From Xiphias gladius (Eukaryota > Chordata > Actinopteri > Istiophoriformes > Xiphiidae), in the NCBI RefSeq assembly GCF_016859285.1, contig NC_053401.1, positions 1,725,969 to 1,789,968 of the forward strand: 64,000 nucleotides of DNA, given 5' to 3'. Below the pieces are notes generated by a model that saw only the letters and a list, made by a program, of their open reading frames with translations, was not told where the DNA came from and searched no databases. Positions 53,301-64,000 of this stretch are shown one piece after another. Position 1 is the first letter of the stretch; each line of letters begins with the position of its first letter. A program made the position numbers and the translations under genes.

Positions 53301-55834
53301 AACGTGGCTCTCTGCAGAGAAGAATGGAGGAGAATAACTGCTGTGAGCCACACGAAAACTGCTTCTGCTCCCACTGAGTGTTACCTAGAGGACCCATTCA
53401 CATTTACAACAGCGAGCATAAAGACATAACTAGAGACATTTTCCAGGGAAAATATGGAATGATTGCTAACAGCAAAAGTGGTTTGCCTATTGAGGTGTGA
53501 AAGTAGTGTGAGCTGCAGGAGGAATAGTGAGTAGATTAAAAGAAAGTAAGTGAGAAAGACGGGAGGAATGAGGGGAGGAAGGCAGCCAAAAAAAGGAGGG
53601 GTAGAGGACAGGAGATGCTACAGCTTCATTAAAACCTTTTTAAGAAAAAAAAAAGACTGAAAAGCCACAGAATCAATCATGACGTGACAAGGGTGTAATT
53701 TCTACGCCCTTCTTCCCCCTCGGCTCTATTGTTTTAGGTTGATTTTAGTAATGAAGTCTCCCTGAACATTGCTCTCTTTCTGTCCAAACACCATAGTCCA
53801 GATGAGAAGACGAGAGGACAATATCACATGTTGAAACGCTCATCTGAAAAAACCCTCAATTATTACCTTGCCCTCGAAGCCAGGAAACCTAACAAGCAGC
53901 CGCAAATTGAGCAGCAAGCAGAGTCCTGCTGAGGAAACCCGCAAAAATAATGTGTAACGGGTTAAAAAAAAAAAGGTTTATATCAATTTACGGGTTCAGA
54001 TCAAAATGAACCGCAGCAGGCGAAATGAACATGAGAACAAATAGATTTCGAGATTACTGCGTGTAACGGGTCGGTTCCTGTACAGGGCCCCGGCTCTCGC
54101 CTCCCAGGCTACTTAGAGTCCCCTCCTTTATTTGTGAAAGCTGTTGGCATCAGATGGAGCCTGAAGGAAAAGCCTGCAGAAGCTGTTCAGTATACAAACG
54201 GGTGGGAAAACGTTTTATCGTTGGATTGATTTGAAAAATTGAAAAAAAAAAAAAAAAAAAAGTGGTTCAAGTGTCCCATAGTTAAGAGTTAAGCTGCAGA
54301 TCAGTTTTCTGAACAGCAAAATCTTTAGCTCTTGACACAAGTTGTACCTTTGACTTTTTATCAAAGAACCAGATTTGCTGTAACGCAGCTCTTAATTTTT
54401 TTGCAGTGATAATTGAACTAGCAGAGTCTCATACCAGTCCAAGCAGTAGAAACGCTTCAACTGTGAGTCAGTAACATTTTCTATGGGAAAAATAAATGGG
54501 GCTTTTAGTTTTTGGAAGCAGGGGCCCATAATAGCTTCTCCCACTTTGCCTTTCTATTACATTTCCTTTAAAACGCACTTGCTGTTTGCAAATTAGGAGA
54601 ATATAAATGTAATTCCTAGAAGACAGGGTTGAATATTAAGCATGCAGACTACCTGCACCTGCCCAGCTCGGGTGCATGTGCTCACTTGTCCACCGTCTTT
54701 GCTTTAAAGGTCTGATTTCTCCATCAGTTCGATCCCAGTGACAAGCTGCGGGAAGGTAGATAGTTTCTGCAGACTGAAATCATCAGGGTGGGAGTCATCG
54801 TTTAGAAACTCCAGTGTAATCCAACTCTTTCACAACAGTGTGTGTCACAGATTTATATTTGAACAGCTGTCAGAGTTGGCTCGGCTTTTGTCTTTACGTT
54901 CATTTCGAAGGTTAATCCATCAAACAACTGTGAAAAGCTCTGATTTAATGAGCTTGTATTCCTGGCACCGATGCATGAAAAGCCCTAAAATTAAAAAAAG
55001 AAAACAAAAACGGTTTGAAGTTTCTTTTCCATGTGGTTTCTTTTGTTATGAGCGGTGAAAGTGTCTCACTTCAAAACCTCAAAACAGTTGAGGTTTAAAC
55101 AGAAAAACCGGACAAGAAGGAAAAACCTCTAACAGGTGCAGCGTTGTTCAGAAGTGGTTGGTTGGTTTTACAGTGTTGTTAAACAGGCAGAGAGGGAGGT
55201 TTCTGGGGAAGAGCCTTCTTGTCTGATCCACCAAGGCCAGAGACAACATTGTTATTACTCAGATATAAGTTGGAGTTTAGCCTTTCTGGACTTTGTGTCT
55301 CCAGAAGTCCAGTCAACCACCTTCACCCTCAGAACAGGAAGGGTTTTGTTTTATTTTTTTAAATGGCAGGAAGGTGATTCAAAGCCTCTGATTGGTGGAT
55401 CTGAAGTTTTTTTCTCAAGCGGCAAGGCCTGGAAATCCAACCCAACAACTCTGGGCTGATTGCAGAGGAAGTGTTCGAGGCAGGTAGTGGACAGAGACAA
55501 GACAGCTGGATGTTTACACAGACTTTATTGTTTTAATAAGCAGAGATACAGACAGTTATATTATCTTCTTCGTATCTGTTATCTGAGCTCAGTGTTTACC
55601 GTTAGAATCCTTCAAAACAGGGAGTTCATGAACCCTCTAAGAACAAATGTGCTATAATGACAAACCTCGGCGTTTCAGCCTCGTCTCTGTTACAGAACAT
55701 GAGCGAAAGCAAACAACTGATAAAAACAGTGTCACACACCAGTGCCTCTTTGAAACATTATTTAAGTTTGACTTTTTGGCCATTTTGTTGCTTTTTATTA
55801 GACGGCAACAAAAGAAAGAAAGAAAGATGCCAAA

Positions 55835-55920
55835 ACAGTTTTGTGGCCGGATTCGATCCAGAGACGCTGAAGCTCACGATCGGCGTCCTAAGCACAAGGC
55901 CCACGAGGGCGCCCCAAGTT
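55835..55920 (-). repeat. SINE-like tRNA-derived fragment
   Basis: On the minus strand a B-box-like GGATCGAATCCGGCC follows about 50 bp of GC-rich sequence starting GGGGCGCCCTCGTGGGCC. Internal spacing is tRNA-like but the A box is poor. Confidence 0.35.
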
Positions 55921-56000
55921 TTTAAAAAGTTTTAAACTAAACATAATAATATAAAAGATTATGTAGATATCTTAAACACATAAGTTATACATTAGAAAAC

Positions 56001-56036
56001 ACTCAGTTGCCAGTTTATTAGGTACATCCAGCAGAA
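56001..56036. mobile_element. Solo terminus of a Tc1-like element
   Basis: ACTCAGTTGCCAGTTTATTAGGTACA resembles the ends of the element at 37801-38883 (CTTTATTAGGAACACC). No partner end was found nearby. Confidence 0.45.
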
Positions 56037-57339
56037 CTAATGTTCATGAACTATTAATCTTTCGACTATTTTCTCGATTAAAGGATGAATCGTTGTAGAT
56101 GTTACAAAGTAGTGAAAAAAAATGCCATTTACAGTTGCTCAGAGCACAAGATGATGTCTTCGGTTTGCACGTGTTGTCCGACCCACAGTCGAAAAAATAC
56201 CCCAGAGGTTTTTAATTTACTGTCATATATGAGACAGGGTTTCTACAGGATTCACTCAGTAGAAATAACAGGCTAAAACATGCACCAAAAAAAACCAAAA
56301 AACATCGGTATGTTCCTTTAAACGTGAGTGGGTCCTGCTGGTTTAGAGAGCAGCCTTTCTGTGAAGCTCTGCAGGCAAAATCCCTCTCCAAACATCTGAG
56401 ACGCCCCCCCACATCTTGACTGTCTCTGACCTCCCACTGCAACCAGTCCGCTCCTCCTCCAATCACTCGGGATCACAGATCCGATCCTTGATTGGAAATC
56501 AATACCTGATCATTGCCCTTTCCCCCGCACCCATCCCCTTCACAAAGCCGCCAAGCGGTCCCAGGTGTGCGCGTGTGGTACGGCGTGGATGCAGAGGAGG
56601 GCAGTTTATTGCTGTGAGGGGCTGAGCGAGGTTGACAAAAAGAGACAGAGAGAGAGAGTCGGAGTCAGCAGGTAGGTTGGTAGTTTTAAACGGGAACTGT
56701 GAAAATTGTCCAACCGCGTTGCCATAGCAACAGCGAGGATGTAAATCAGGGGGCTTTTTTAAACACACACACACACACACACGCAGTGAGTGACACAGTG
56801 GGGTTAGCACAGGATTCCCTGCTATTCCAGTTTCTATGACAACTCACAACTCATCCTCCTCTCCCTGTCTGTCTCTCTTTTATCTTCAGCTGTAATGGAA
56901 GCAGCCATTAAGTTCTGACTTCAGTCCTGCTCTGCCTTATTGGCGGGGATGGTAATCAACTGCTAATTAGCACCAATGATGATTAACACATACTTTAATT
57001 AAACACATAGTAATGTCTCGTATTGAACAGAGAATAACATCGGCAGTAGTAGAGATGGTAGCAGTAGTGAGGGACTGTATGAAAATTATTTTTAAGGGCA
57101 GGGGGGTTGAAATTTACTTCTGCCTTTTTTAATAATACAATTCACAATTATGTATCAGAAGACAATGTAATGGGGGGTTCACTTGTATCTCAAGATAACA
57201 TACTGCGGCGCTCACATTGCAAAGTGACATTCGCTTCGCCGCATGAAATCTGAAAACAGAGTTTAAAAGATTAGTTGATTCATCAATTAGGCAATCGGCA
57301 GAAAAGTAATTGGCAACTGTTTTAGTAATAGATAGATAG

Positions 57340-57960
57340 TAATAGAGCTAAATGCTAACATGCTCACAATGACAGTGCTAACATACTCATGTTAAAGTAA
57401 GACTGTGTAACTTTTGCTGAACAGCGGCCACTAGTGACAGTTATGGGATACTACTTATGCAAAAACCCAGAGGTAGAGCAGCACAAGTGGAGAAGAGTCA
57501 TTAAGTCTGTGAACTGACTGAGTAAAGCCGATAAGTAGCAATATCTGTATAAATTTGTCTAACATTGGCAAACATTAGCCACCATAAGCTACTGGTCATA
57601 CCAGGCTGAGTACAACTGTATCAATAAAGCCTTTCTTTTCATTTTTAAGCGGAAAAATGTCTAATTTCTTCCTTTAAATGTCACACGGTTTCGTTCTAAT
57701 TAGGTATAATGTTTACCATGGCCACCATCTTAGTTTAGCACGTTAGCATGCCAACATTTGCTACTTAGCATTAAATACAAAGTACAGCTGTGGCTGATTT
57801 GAACGTCATTAGCTTTGCTAATTTACAAATTAAAATGTTGACCTGATGATGGCACTAGATGAAAAGTCAGTGGATCACTGAAGTTATTACAGTTCATCCT
57901 GAGGGGAACATGAACGACTGAACCAAAAAATGTTGAGGTGCTGATAGGTAGAATTTTCAA
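57340..57960. repeat. Common teleost GCTAACATGC-rich dispersed repeat
   Basis: It contains the ordered words AAATGCTAACATGCTCACAA, GTATAATGTTTACCATGGCC, ACCATCTTAGTTTAGCACGT, AAATACAAAGTACAGCTGTG, TTGACCTGATGATGGCACTAG and TTCATCCTGAGGGGAACATG (each quoted within 20 bases of a longer match), which I recognise from many fish genomes. A small further piece is at 59400-59430 (GACCTGCAGGTGGCGCTAG). It is non-coding. Confidence 0.65.
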
Positions 57961-58415
57961 ACATTGGACAAAGCTCTCTATGCTAAGCTAAGCTAATCGC
58001 CTGCTAGCTATAGCTTCATATTCAGCAGAGAGACATGAGAACGGAATCGATTTCCTCGTCAAACTCTCGGCAAGAAAGCGAATAAGCGTAATTCCCAAAC
58101 TGTCGAAGAATTTCTTTAATATGCTAACACGACAGTAATTTTCACGTAGCAACTAAATCGTACATTAGGAGGTAAAATAGCCATTGTTATTAAAATCAGA
58201 ATAATGGCAAATTGAATAAAATCCTGTCCTCGTAACTAGATATTTCAGCAATTTATGTTTTTGAACCAAAAGCTGCTAAATATGCAAGTACCGAAATCCC
58301 CCCCCCCCCCCCCCCGTGCTCTTGCATAACTTTTGAAACAGGGCCCTAAAATTACAGTAAAAATGGTGATTCAACTGTTTTCCGAAACAGTGTGATATTT
58401 CCCTGTGTGAATGTG

Positions 58416-58447
<32 letters not shown>

Positions 58448-59529
58448 GACATTTAGCTCCGAGTGGAAAAACAGGATGTGATGTAACATCCCAAGGCCAT
58501 TATTAGCAGTGGAGAAGGTGGAGGTCAGCTCGGAGTCAGCATACAATCTGAATAAAATGTCGTCCCACAATCAGAGAGAAATCCAACAGGGAAGACATTT
58601 AGACTTAATTACATTAACATGGCTGTGTTGCATGTTTTTTTCCGGCTGTGAAAAATGGAAGGCAGCCGTTATTAGTGTTATCATTTGCAAAAATGCAAAA
58701 ATGTCTGCTGTGAGAAATGTCTGTGGGAGGCTGTCAGATTCATGCTAATATCTGAAGTCTCTCTGACACAGAGTCCGACTTCTCATCCACCTGTATAGTT
58801 GTCATAATGAAGAGACGCCTTTTAATTCAAGAAAACGCTGCGTTTGAGACAAGGGTTTGTATCAGCCAAGTGTGTAGTGGCAAAAGGAACAAACAAACAA
58901 AAAAAAAAAAGAGATAGCCCTTAGCAGTAGTGGTTGTCGTGTTAATATGCTGAACGTGACAATGCTAATGGTTGCTAGAGACGGGAAAGAATCCCAATGT
59001 TAACAACAACCGATGTTAGCGTTCACGTCACCGTCGTGTGATTACAGAGGCGGTCGTGTGATAGTTATGGTGTCTTGACAATGTAGCACCACATCTGTTT
59101 AACGTGGGTTTTAATTACATTAAACGACACTGTTTGGCTGATGTGAGGCCGCCGTATTTGTTTTTTGTTTTTTTTTGTAGTGTGCCAAGTTGGGTGTCTG
59201 AGTCGGAAGTTAAAGGAAAAAGTTCCCCAGTTCTAACTGCGACTTTGTTTTTGACGTGAATTACGATAAGCCCCGTGTGCCATGAACTCGGCATGATATT
59301 TGTTTGTCAGCGCTAAACCCAAAGTACGGGAGATCGGATGGGAATGTCACGAATTTTGAGTGTATTTGGTCTGAAACAAAAGTAATAGACAAACTGAAAT
59401 TTTGACCTGCAGGTGGCGCTAGATGAAAAGAAACCTCAAAAATTGATATATTACAAAGAAAAGCAGCAAATCTTCTCATTTCAGAGGCCGAAATAGGCAG
59501 ATATTTAGCTGCAGATTTAGTTGCAGATC

Positions 59530-59820
59530 ATTTTTCTGTCGATCGATTAATCGATAATCCAGAGCCCAACGTGTGACCCCTCTGTAATACTCGTCTTGTC
59601 CGACCAATACTCCAAAAATCAAAATTACTAATAATAAATAATTAAATAAGTAATTAAAGACATTAATTAAACATTTGAGAAACTGGAACCCTGCAATGTT
59701 TCTGACGTTTTTTGCATGAAAAATTACTTAAAAAATTACTAAACTAGATGCTAATTGATTTTTTTTTTCTTGTCAATCGACTAATAAATTAATGGACTAA
59801 TCGTTGCAGCTGTAGTTTAT
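59530..59820. repeat. TCGATTAATCGAT-type repeat upstream of the shank coding start
   Basis: Begins TTTTTCTGTCGATCGATTAA and ends GACTAATCGTTGCAGCTGTA, the same family as 4867-5175. It ends 150 bp before the first coding exon. Confidence 0.55.
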
Positions 59821-59974
59821 TTTATGGTAAAGCATCGTATTTTACGAGCTCCTCATATGTTTTGGATGCAAAAATCTTAATTTGTAAAGTAACTAAAGCT
59901 GTCAGATCAGTATAACGTGGCCTGAAAAGAAAACACCTCAGACTCATCCTAATTTGTGTCCGTGTTACAGCCAC

Positions 59975-60221
59975 ATGCCTCTGAGTCCGGCTGCTGACAC
60001 CAAACATGATCGCCCACGGCAACAGGCGGTTACTAACGGCAACCCGACAGGCTCTGCTGTTGCCAGGGACGACGACGCGGATGACACGCCCCCTGGGAAT
60101 AGCATTGTCGTCCGCATTGGCATCCCGGACCTGCAGCAGACGGTAACACACAGAGATATATACAGTATATACATGAATAATCAGTGTGTGTATATATAAA
60201 TATATAGATATATATGTATAC

Positions 60222-60252
<31 letters not shown>

Positions 60253-61847
60253 CATATATGTGTGTATGTATATGTATATAAAACCTCAAGTACAGAGGCT
60301 TAAATGAATGAATCAGCAGGACAAACCTGTCTGTTTGTCTGTCTGTCTGCGTCTGTCTGTGTCTCTTTTTCCGTCTGTCTGTTTCTCTGTCTCTGGCTCC
60401 CTCAGAAGTGTTTGCGGTTGGACCCAGAGTTACCAGTTTGGACCAGTAAGCAGAGGGTTCTGGTGACGTTGACTCAGTCTCTGTCGGATGTTTTGAACTA
60501 TGGTCTCTTCCAGCCGGCGTTCAACGGCCGAGCCGGAAAGTTTCTGGACGAGGAGCGACTGCTGAAGGAGTATCCTCTCCCCCCCATCACACCCATCCCA
60601 TACCTGGAGGTGAGTATATTGTTTCTTTCTGTCAAAAAATACCATTAAAAGGCCCAAACCAACAATGTGTTGGTTCGTCTCTCCACACTTTCTGACTTTT
60701 GTTCCTGCTGAAGACGTAACTCCTAAAAACACCTCACAAATATACAGTTTTGTTTTTAACCAAATTCAGTAATTTTCCCAAAACAGCCGTTAACTGTAGT
60801 TTTTAGCAAACAGGAGTTGATATATATATATATAAAGCAGTGGTAAGCCATAATATTTGGCTCCCTAACGAAAGTTGTAGTTTTTCTTTCATAGTTTGCA
60901 TCAAAAATTATTGCATAATTTTCCATAAATCTGCTGCAGGTAAAGAATGTAAACAAGGGACCTGTGTAGCTCCCGGTAAAGATATAATCAGTTATTTGAC
61001 CCTAATAGGCAGCAGTTAAATAAACGTGAAGCGTGAAGATAAAAAATGTTTCCACGGCAACGGTAACAACAGTGTTTTCATTCAGCAATAACTGAAACGG
61101 GCCACTGTTTAATGAGCGTGGATGACCTGTCATTTGCACTTTAGGTCTCGTGGTGCAGCTGTAAGAAACATTTGTGTGTATGAGTTAGAGCTGAAACGAA
61201 TAGTCGATTAACTGACTAGTCGATTGACAGGATATTGATCTGGATCAACAGCATTTTTCTCTGTTTTCTAACAAAGTAAAATTAATCTCTTTGGGTTTTC
61301 TGACATTTTATAGACAGAACTATTAATTTATTAATAGAGAAAATAATCTGCAGCTTAATAAATGATGAAAACAACTGTTATTTGCAGCCCTGTGAGTCAT
61401 TTGTTTGTCAGAAAGGTTTCACAGTAGCGCTAACAGTAGCCTCTGTTAGCGCTAGATAATGGGAAAAATAACACCTGCCCTCAGCTACAACCCTAAAACA
61501 ACAAGTTGTATAAATGTGTTTTATCCTTGAAAGCAAAAAGAAAACGGGCCTGAATCTGCACTGTGCCTGTATAACTTTAGATAAACCAAACTACCTATCA
61601 TAACTACATTACTACTACTATTATAACTTTCAATAACTAGTCTTCACTCCCATAACCTACCCTGATATGTACAACCCCAAATAACTCACATCTCAGTGTA
61701 ACCATCATGTTTTTGTGTCATTATTACAAACTAGCACTAACCTTTCATTTGTTTTTGGTTTCGTTTCTTTTACAGTTTCGTTACAAGAGGAGAGTTTACA
61801 CGCAGAGCTACGTGGACGATAAACAGCTGGCCAAGTTACACACCAAG

Positions 61848-61924
<77 letters not shown>

Positions 61925-62308
61925 GGATCACTTTGTGGCACCAAATTGGTTTTTGATGAATAACTTTATGTTCAATAGTAGACACAAACCTAATTTTCTT
62001 AATTCAAGGAGGTCTGGACAAGAGTTTAATTATACAGAACCATAACAGGATATATATACCCCCACTCTGCTGAACGGTGAAATGTATTTAATAAAAAAAA
62101 TCTACAGACTTCATTCTGTCTGAGAATTAGCGCTGTTTCCTCAGGAAAAAAAAAAAATGCAGATGTGATGATGTGTTTTTCAGGCCAATCTGAAGCGTTT
62201 TATGGAACATGTTCATCAGAAGAATGTGGAGAAGGTTTCCAGATGGCTGGAAAAAGGCCTGGACCCCAACTTCCATGATTCTGACAGTGGAGGTGGGCAC
62301 AAAAAAAC

Positions 62309-62370
<62 letters not shown>

Positions 62371-63123
62371 GTGCAGTTTAAACTCTCAGTGTAGGTCACA
62401 CACTAAAAAGTCCGATTTGGGAAATCCTCTTGTTTGGTGTCTTATCCAGCTAGACAGTAAGTTGTTTGTTTTTAGCCTAGCTTAGCACAGAACACTGGAG
62501 GCAAGAGGAAACTGTTAGCTTAAATCCATCAAAGGTTAAAAAGGTAACACTTTCTGATCATTACTAAGAAAGTTACTAAGAACTACTTCTGTGTTGCCAG
62601 GTTGTGGAAAATCCTCCTCCACTTTGTCTTTTTAGCTCTTGAATTCGTTAGGGAGATGTCTCCAGTTGAAAAAAAAAATTTCTGATTTGTTTTGTTTGTT
62701 TGTTTGTTCAGCTGTTTAATTATATTTTTTCTGTAAGTTTGATTTTGTTATATGATGATTTAAAAGCTTTTATTCTCCTAGATATATAATCCTGATGGAG
62801 ACGTACTGTATCTCTGATGCTTTACTGAAGGAGAAAAAGTCAAATTTGAAACATTATGTAAAATAACAACACTGAGGACATGAACTCGTGTCCTCGGTGC
62901 CACGTAAGAGAAAGTGCATTTATTTCCCAGAGATCGGCTCTGACTGTGGAACAATGATGTCTCTGTCTCAGAGTGTCCTCTGACCCTGGCGGTGCAGTTG
63001 GAGGAGAGCTGCGACTTGATCAAAGTCCTTCGCAGTGGGGGAGCTCACCTGGACTTCAGGACCAGAGACGGCATCACCGCTCTGCACCGAGCCGTCCTCT
63101 GCAGGAACAGCGCCGCGCTCACT
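59975..63123 (+). CDS. shank3: SHANK-family postsynaptic scaffold, N-terminal part, closest to SHANK3; continues past window
   Basis: SHANK proteins organise the postsynaptic density. Coding exons: 59975-60142 (exon from 59971), 60406-60609, 61776-61847, 62184-62292 and 62972-63123, in phase, giving the first 235 residues. Residues 44-140 or so form the SPN (ubiquitin-like) domain: IVVRIGIPDLQQTKCLRLDP, LNYGLFQPAFNGRAGKFLDE, EFRYKRRVYTQ. Arg47 and Lys57 align with the Ras/Rap-contacting Arg12 and Lys22 of human SHANK3. Ankyrin repeats follow from about residue 150 (LHTKANLKRFM, GLDPNFHDSDSGECPL, GGAHLDFRTRDGITALHRAV). The words PDLQQTKCLRLDP, KANLK-FM and GECPL fit SHANK3 rather than SHANK1/2; the a or b copy cannot be told. 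The ATG at 59975 adds 43 residues before the SPN domain, with a weak Kozak context (CCACATGC). Donor GT at 63124 shows that the gene continues. Confidence 0.9.
60186..60270. repeat. (TA)n-rich tract after the first shank coding exon
   Basis: TATATA/TATACATA repeats begin 45 bp after the donor at 60143. Confidence 0.9.
60838..61590. repeat. Dispersed repeat E1, contiguous copy
   Basis: It matches 29810-30243 and 31253-31720 in one uninterrupted stretch, from CAGTGGTAAGCC to about TGTATAACTTTAG. It shows the undisturbed order of the family. It lies in the shank intron 60610-61775. Confidence 0.8.
61850..61922. repeat. (CA)n fused to a shank splice donor
   Basis: About 36 CA units starting 3 nt after the exon end at 61847 (AAG|GTACACACA), so the donor's intronic bases run straight into the repeat. 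Confidence 0.97.
62309..62365. repeat. (CA)n after the next shank exon
   Basis: About 28 CA units starting 17 nt after the exon end at 62292. CA-rich RNA is the known binding site of hnRNP L, a splicing regulator. Confidence 0.97.
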
Positions 63124-64000
63124 GTGAGGAAACGCCGCTCTGCGCTGCTGTGCACCAGCCTCTCGCTGGGTTTGTCCCGGTGTTATTAAGTGTGTGAAGG
63201 CAGTCGAGTTTGAAACTATCTAAGGCTGATTGGGAAAAAAGAGGGAATTTTGTTTTTTAGAGATGTTTCGCTCCACTTCATGAAAGTACAGGACCAGTCA
63301 AACTCATGCAAATGAAGCAAAGCGAAAAACTGACTGAAACACACCTTCAGGACTCTGGTCTGTCTGACATTAATGAACCCCACCCCTATAGTTTCACTGT
63401 TCAGGCATGGCTAAATCATCAGGATGTTCTTTGATCCAACACTTTCATATTGTAGGACTTAATGGAAATGAGAGCCTCTGGGGCCTGTGCACGGTGTGAG
63501 CATGTTGAGTCTAGCTTAGCTCAGGCACTGGGGATCTCCCGACGCCTTCTCCGACACTCCGGGCCAGACTTATCAAGGCTTTTGCACCGGGTTTTACAGG
63601 CACAGATGTGACTCATTCTTTCCCAGAATTTTTTTTATCATTTGCAACTGTCATCCTTCGGCAGTGTTTTTTTTGTGCCTTTCGGGGAGGATCACACAAA
63701 TGATAAGATTTTACTAAGGTCGGTTTTGTGGGTAAAATTCTCCACCTCCGAAGAGCAGAAAGGCGAGGACGGAGAACAGTTTTTAGCTGCCAACAATGAA
63801 TCAAGACGTCTCGTGCAGTTGAGCGACACCATAATGCAGATGGGATTTACATCGGGGAAAAGAAATGTGCATTAAACAGGGACATACATGTCTGTATATT
63901 TTTACAAGACATTTACTTTGTGCATTTGTCTGCCGTTATCTAAGAGTTCCAGTTAAATCTGATCACCAGCCACCAGCAGCATCTCAACACCCACGGGCCC
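63124..64000 (+). other. shank intron, running off the window
   Basis: From the GTGAGG donor to the window end. No further ankyrin-encoding exon or other feature is seen. Confidence 0.6.

Larger units (their letters stand above)
50309..59970 (+). other. Presumed second shank 5' intron
   Basis: No coding region is seen. It holds a repeat-like segment with GTCGCTAGATTTGTTGCCAG near 52310-52440, poly(A) runs, a single CTTTATTAGG-type transposon end (56001-56036), a SINE-like piece, the 57340-57960 repeat, 18 C in a row at 58298-58315, and possible conserved noncoding stretches around 56940-57010 and 58500-58700. Confidence 0.45.

Overview
The window is nuclear DNA from a teleost fish, probably a spiny-rayed species. 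Genes are split by short GT-AG introns with recognisable vertebrate protein sequence. Microsatellites (CA/TG, CT) are dense, and there are remnants of Tc1-like, hAT-like and LINE elements and tRNA-derived SINEs. A fish-type aspartic protease (nothepsin) is present. No bacterial, organellar or viral genes are seen.

Layout. (1) 201-9487, plus strand: cct2, chaperonin TRiC/CCT subunit beta, 15 coding exons; only the exon carrying the start ATG lies before the window. (2) 11010-16964, plus: a complete nine-exon aspartic protease, best matched to nothepsin (nots). (3) 28989 down to 18119, minus: best3, a bestrophin, 13 proposed coding exons, convergent with nots. (4) A CpG-rich first exon near 30.3-30.6 kb and coding exons at 31971-34672, plus: a compact CYTH-fold (class IV cyclase / thiamine-triphosphatase type) protein of 179 aa. 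(5) 59975 to beyond the right edge, plus: the N-terminal part (SPN domain and first ankyrin repeats) of a SHANK scaffold, closest to SHANK3. Two likely 5' untranslated exons lie 10-20 kb upstream at 40042-40077 and 49813-50308, so about 24 kb of the right half appears to be its 5' region.

The cct2-best3 linkage matches the human 12q15 order (CCT2-LRRC10-BEST3), which supports both names; here nots occupies the interval and no lrrc10 is seen. The genes do different jobs (cytosolic folding, proteolysis, anion conductance, phosphohydrolase-type chemistry, postsynaptic scaffold) and do not form a pathway.

Non-genic structure is rich: a 23-bp minisatellite with a 345-bp higher-order period (42.73-43.82 kb), a 1.3-kb polypyrimidine tract (40.27-41.56 kb), a Tc1-like fossil with TA duplication (37.80-38.88 kb), a hAT-type element nested in another (26.1-26.9 kb), two dispersed repeat families around the CYTH-gene promoter that recur at 47 and 61 kb, and perfect hairpins in two best3 introns. 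I found no clearly new enzymatic system. The points most worth checking are AC/GT-flanked introns, the compact CYTH gene, the upstream ORFs of the shank gene and the proposed last exon of best3. All assignments rest on reading translations and remembered family sequences; no search was run.
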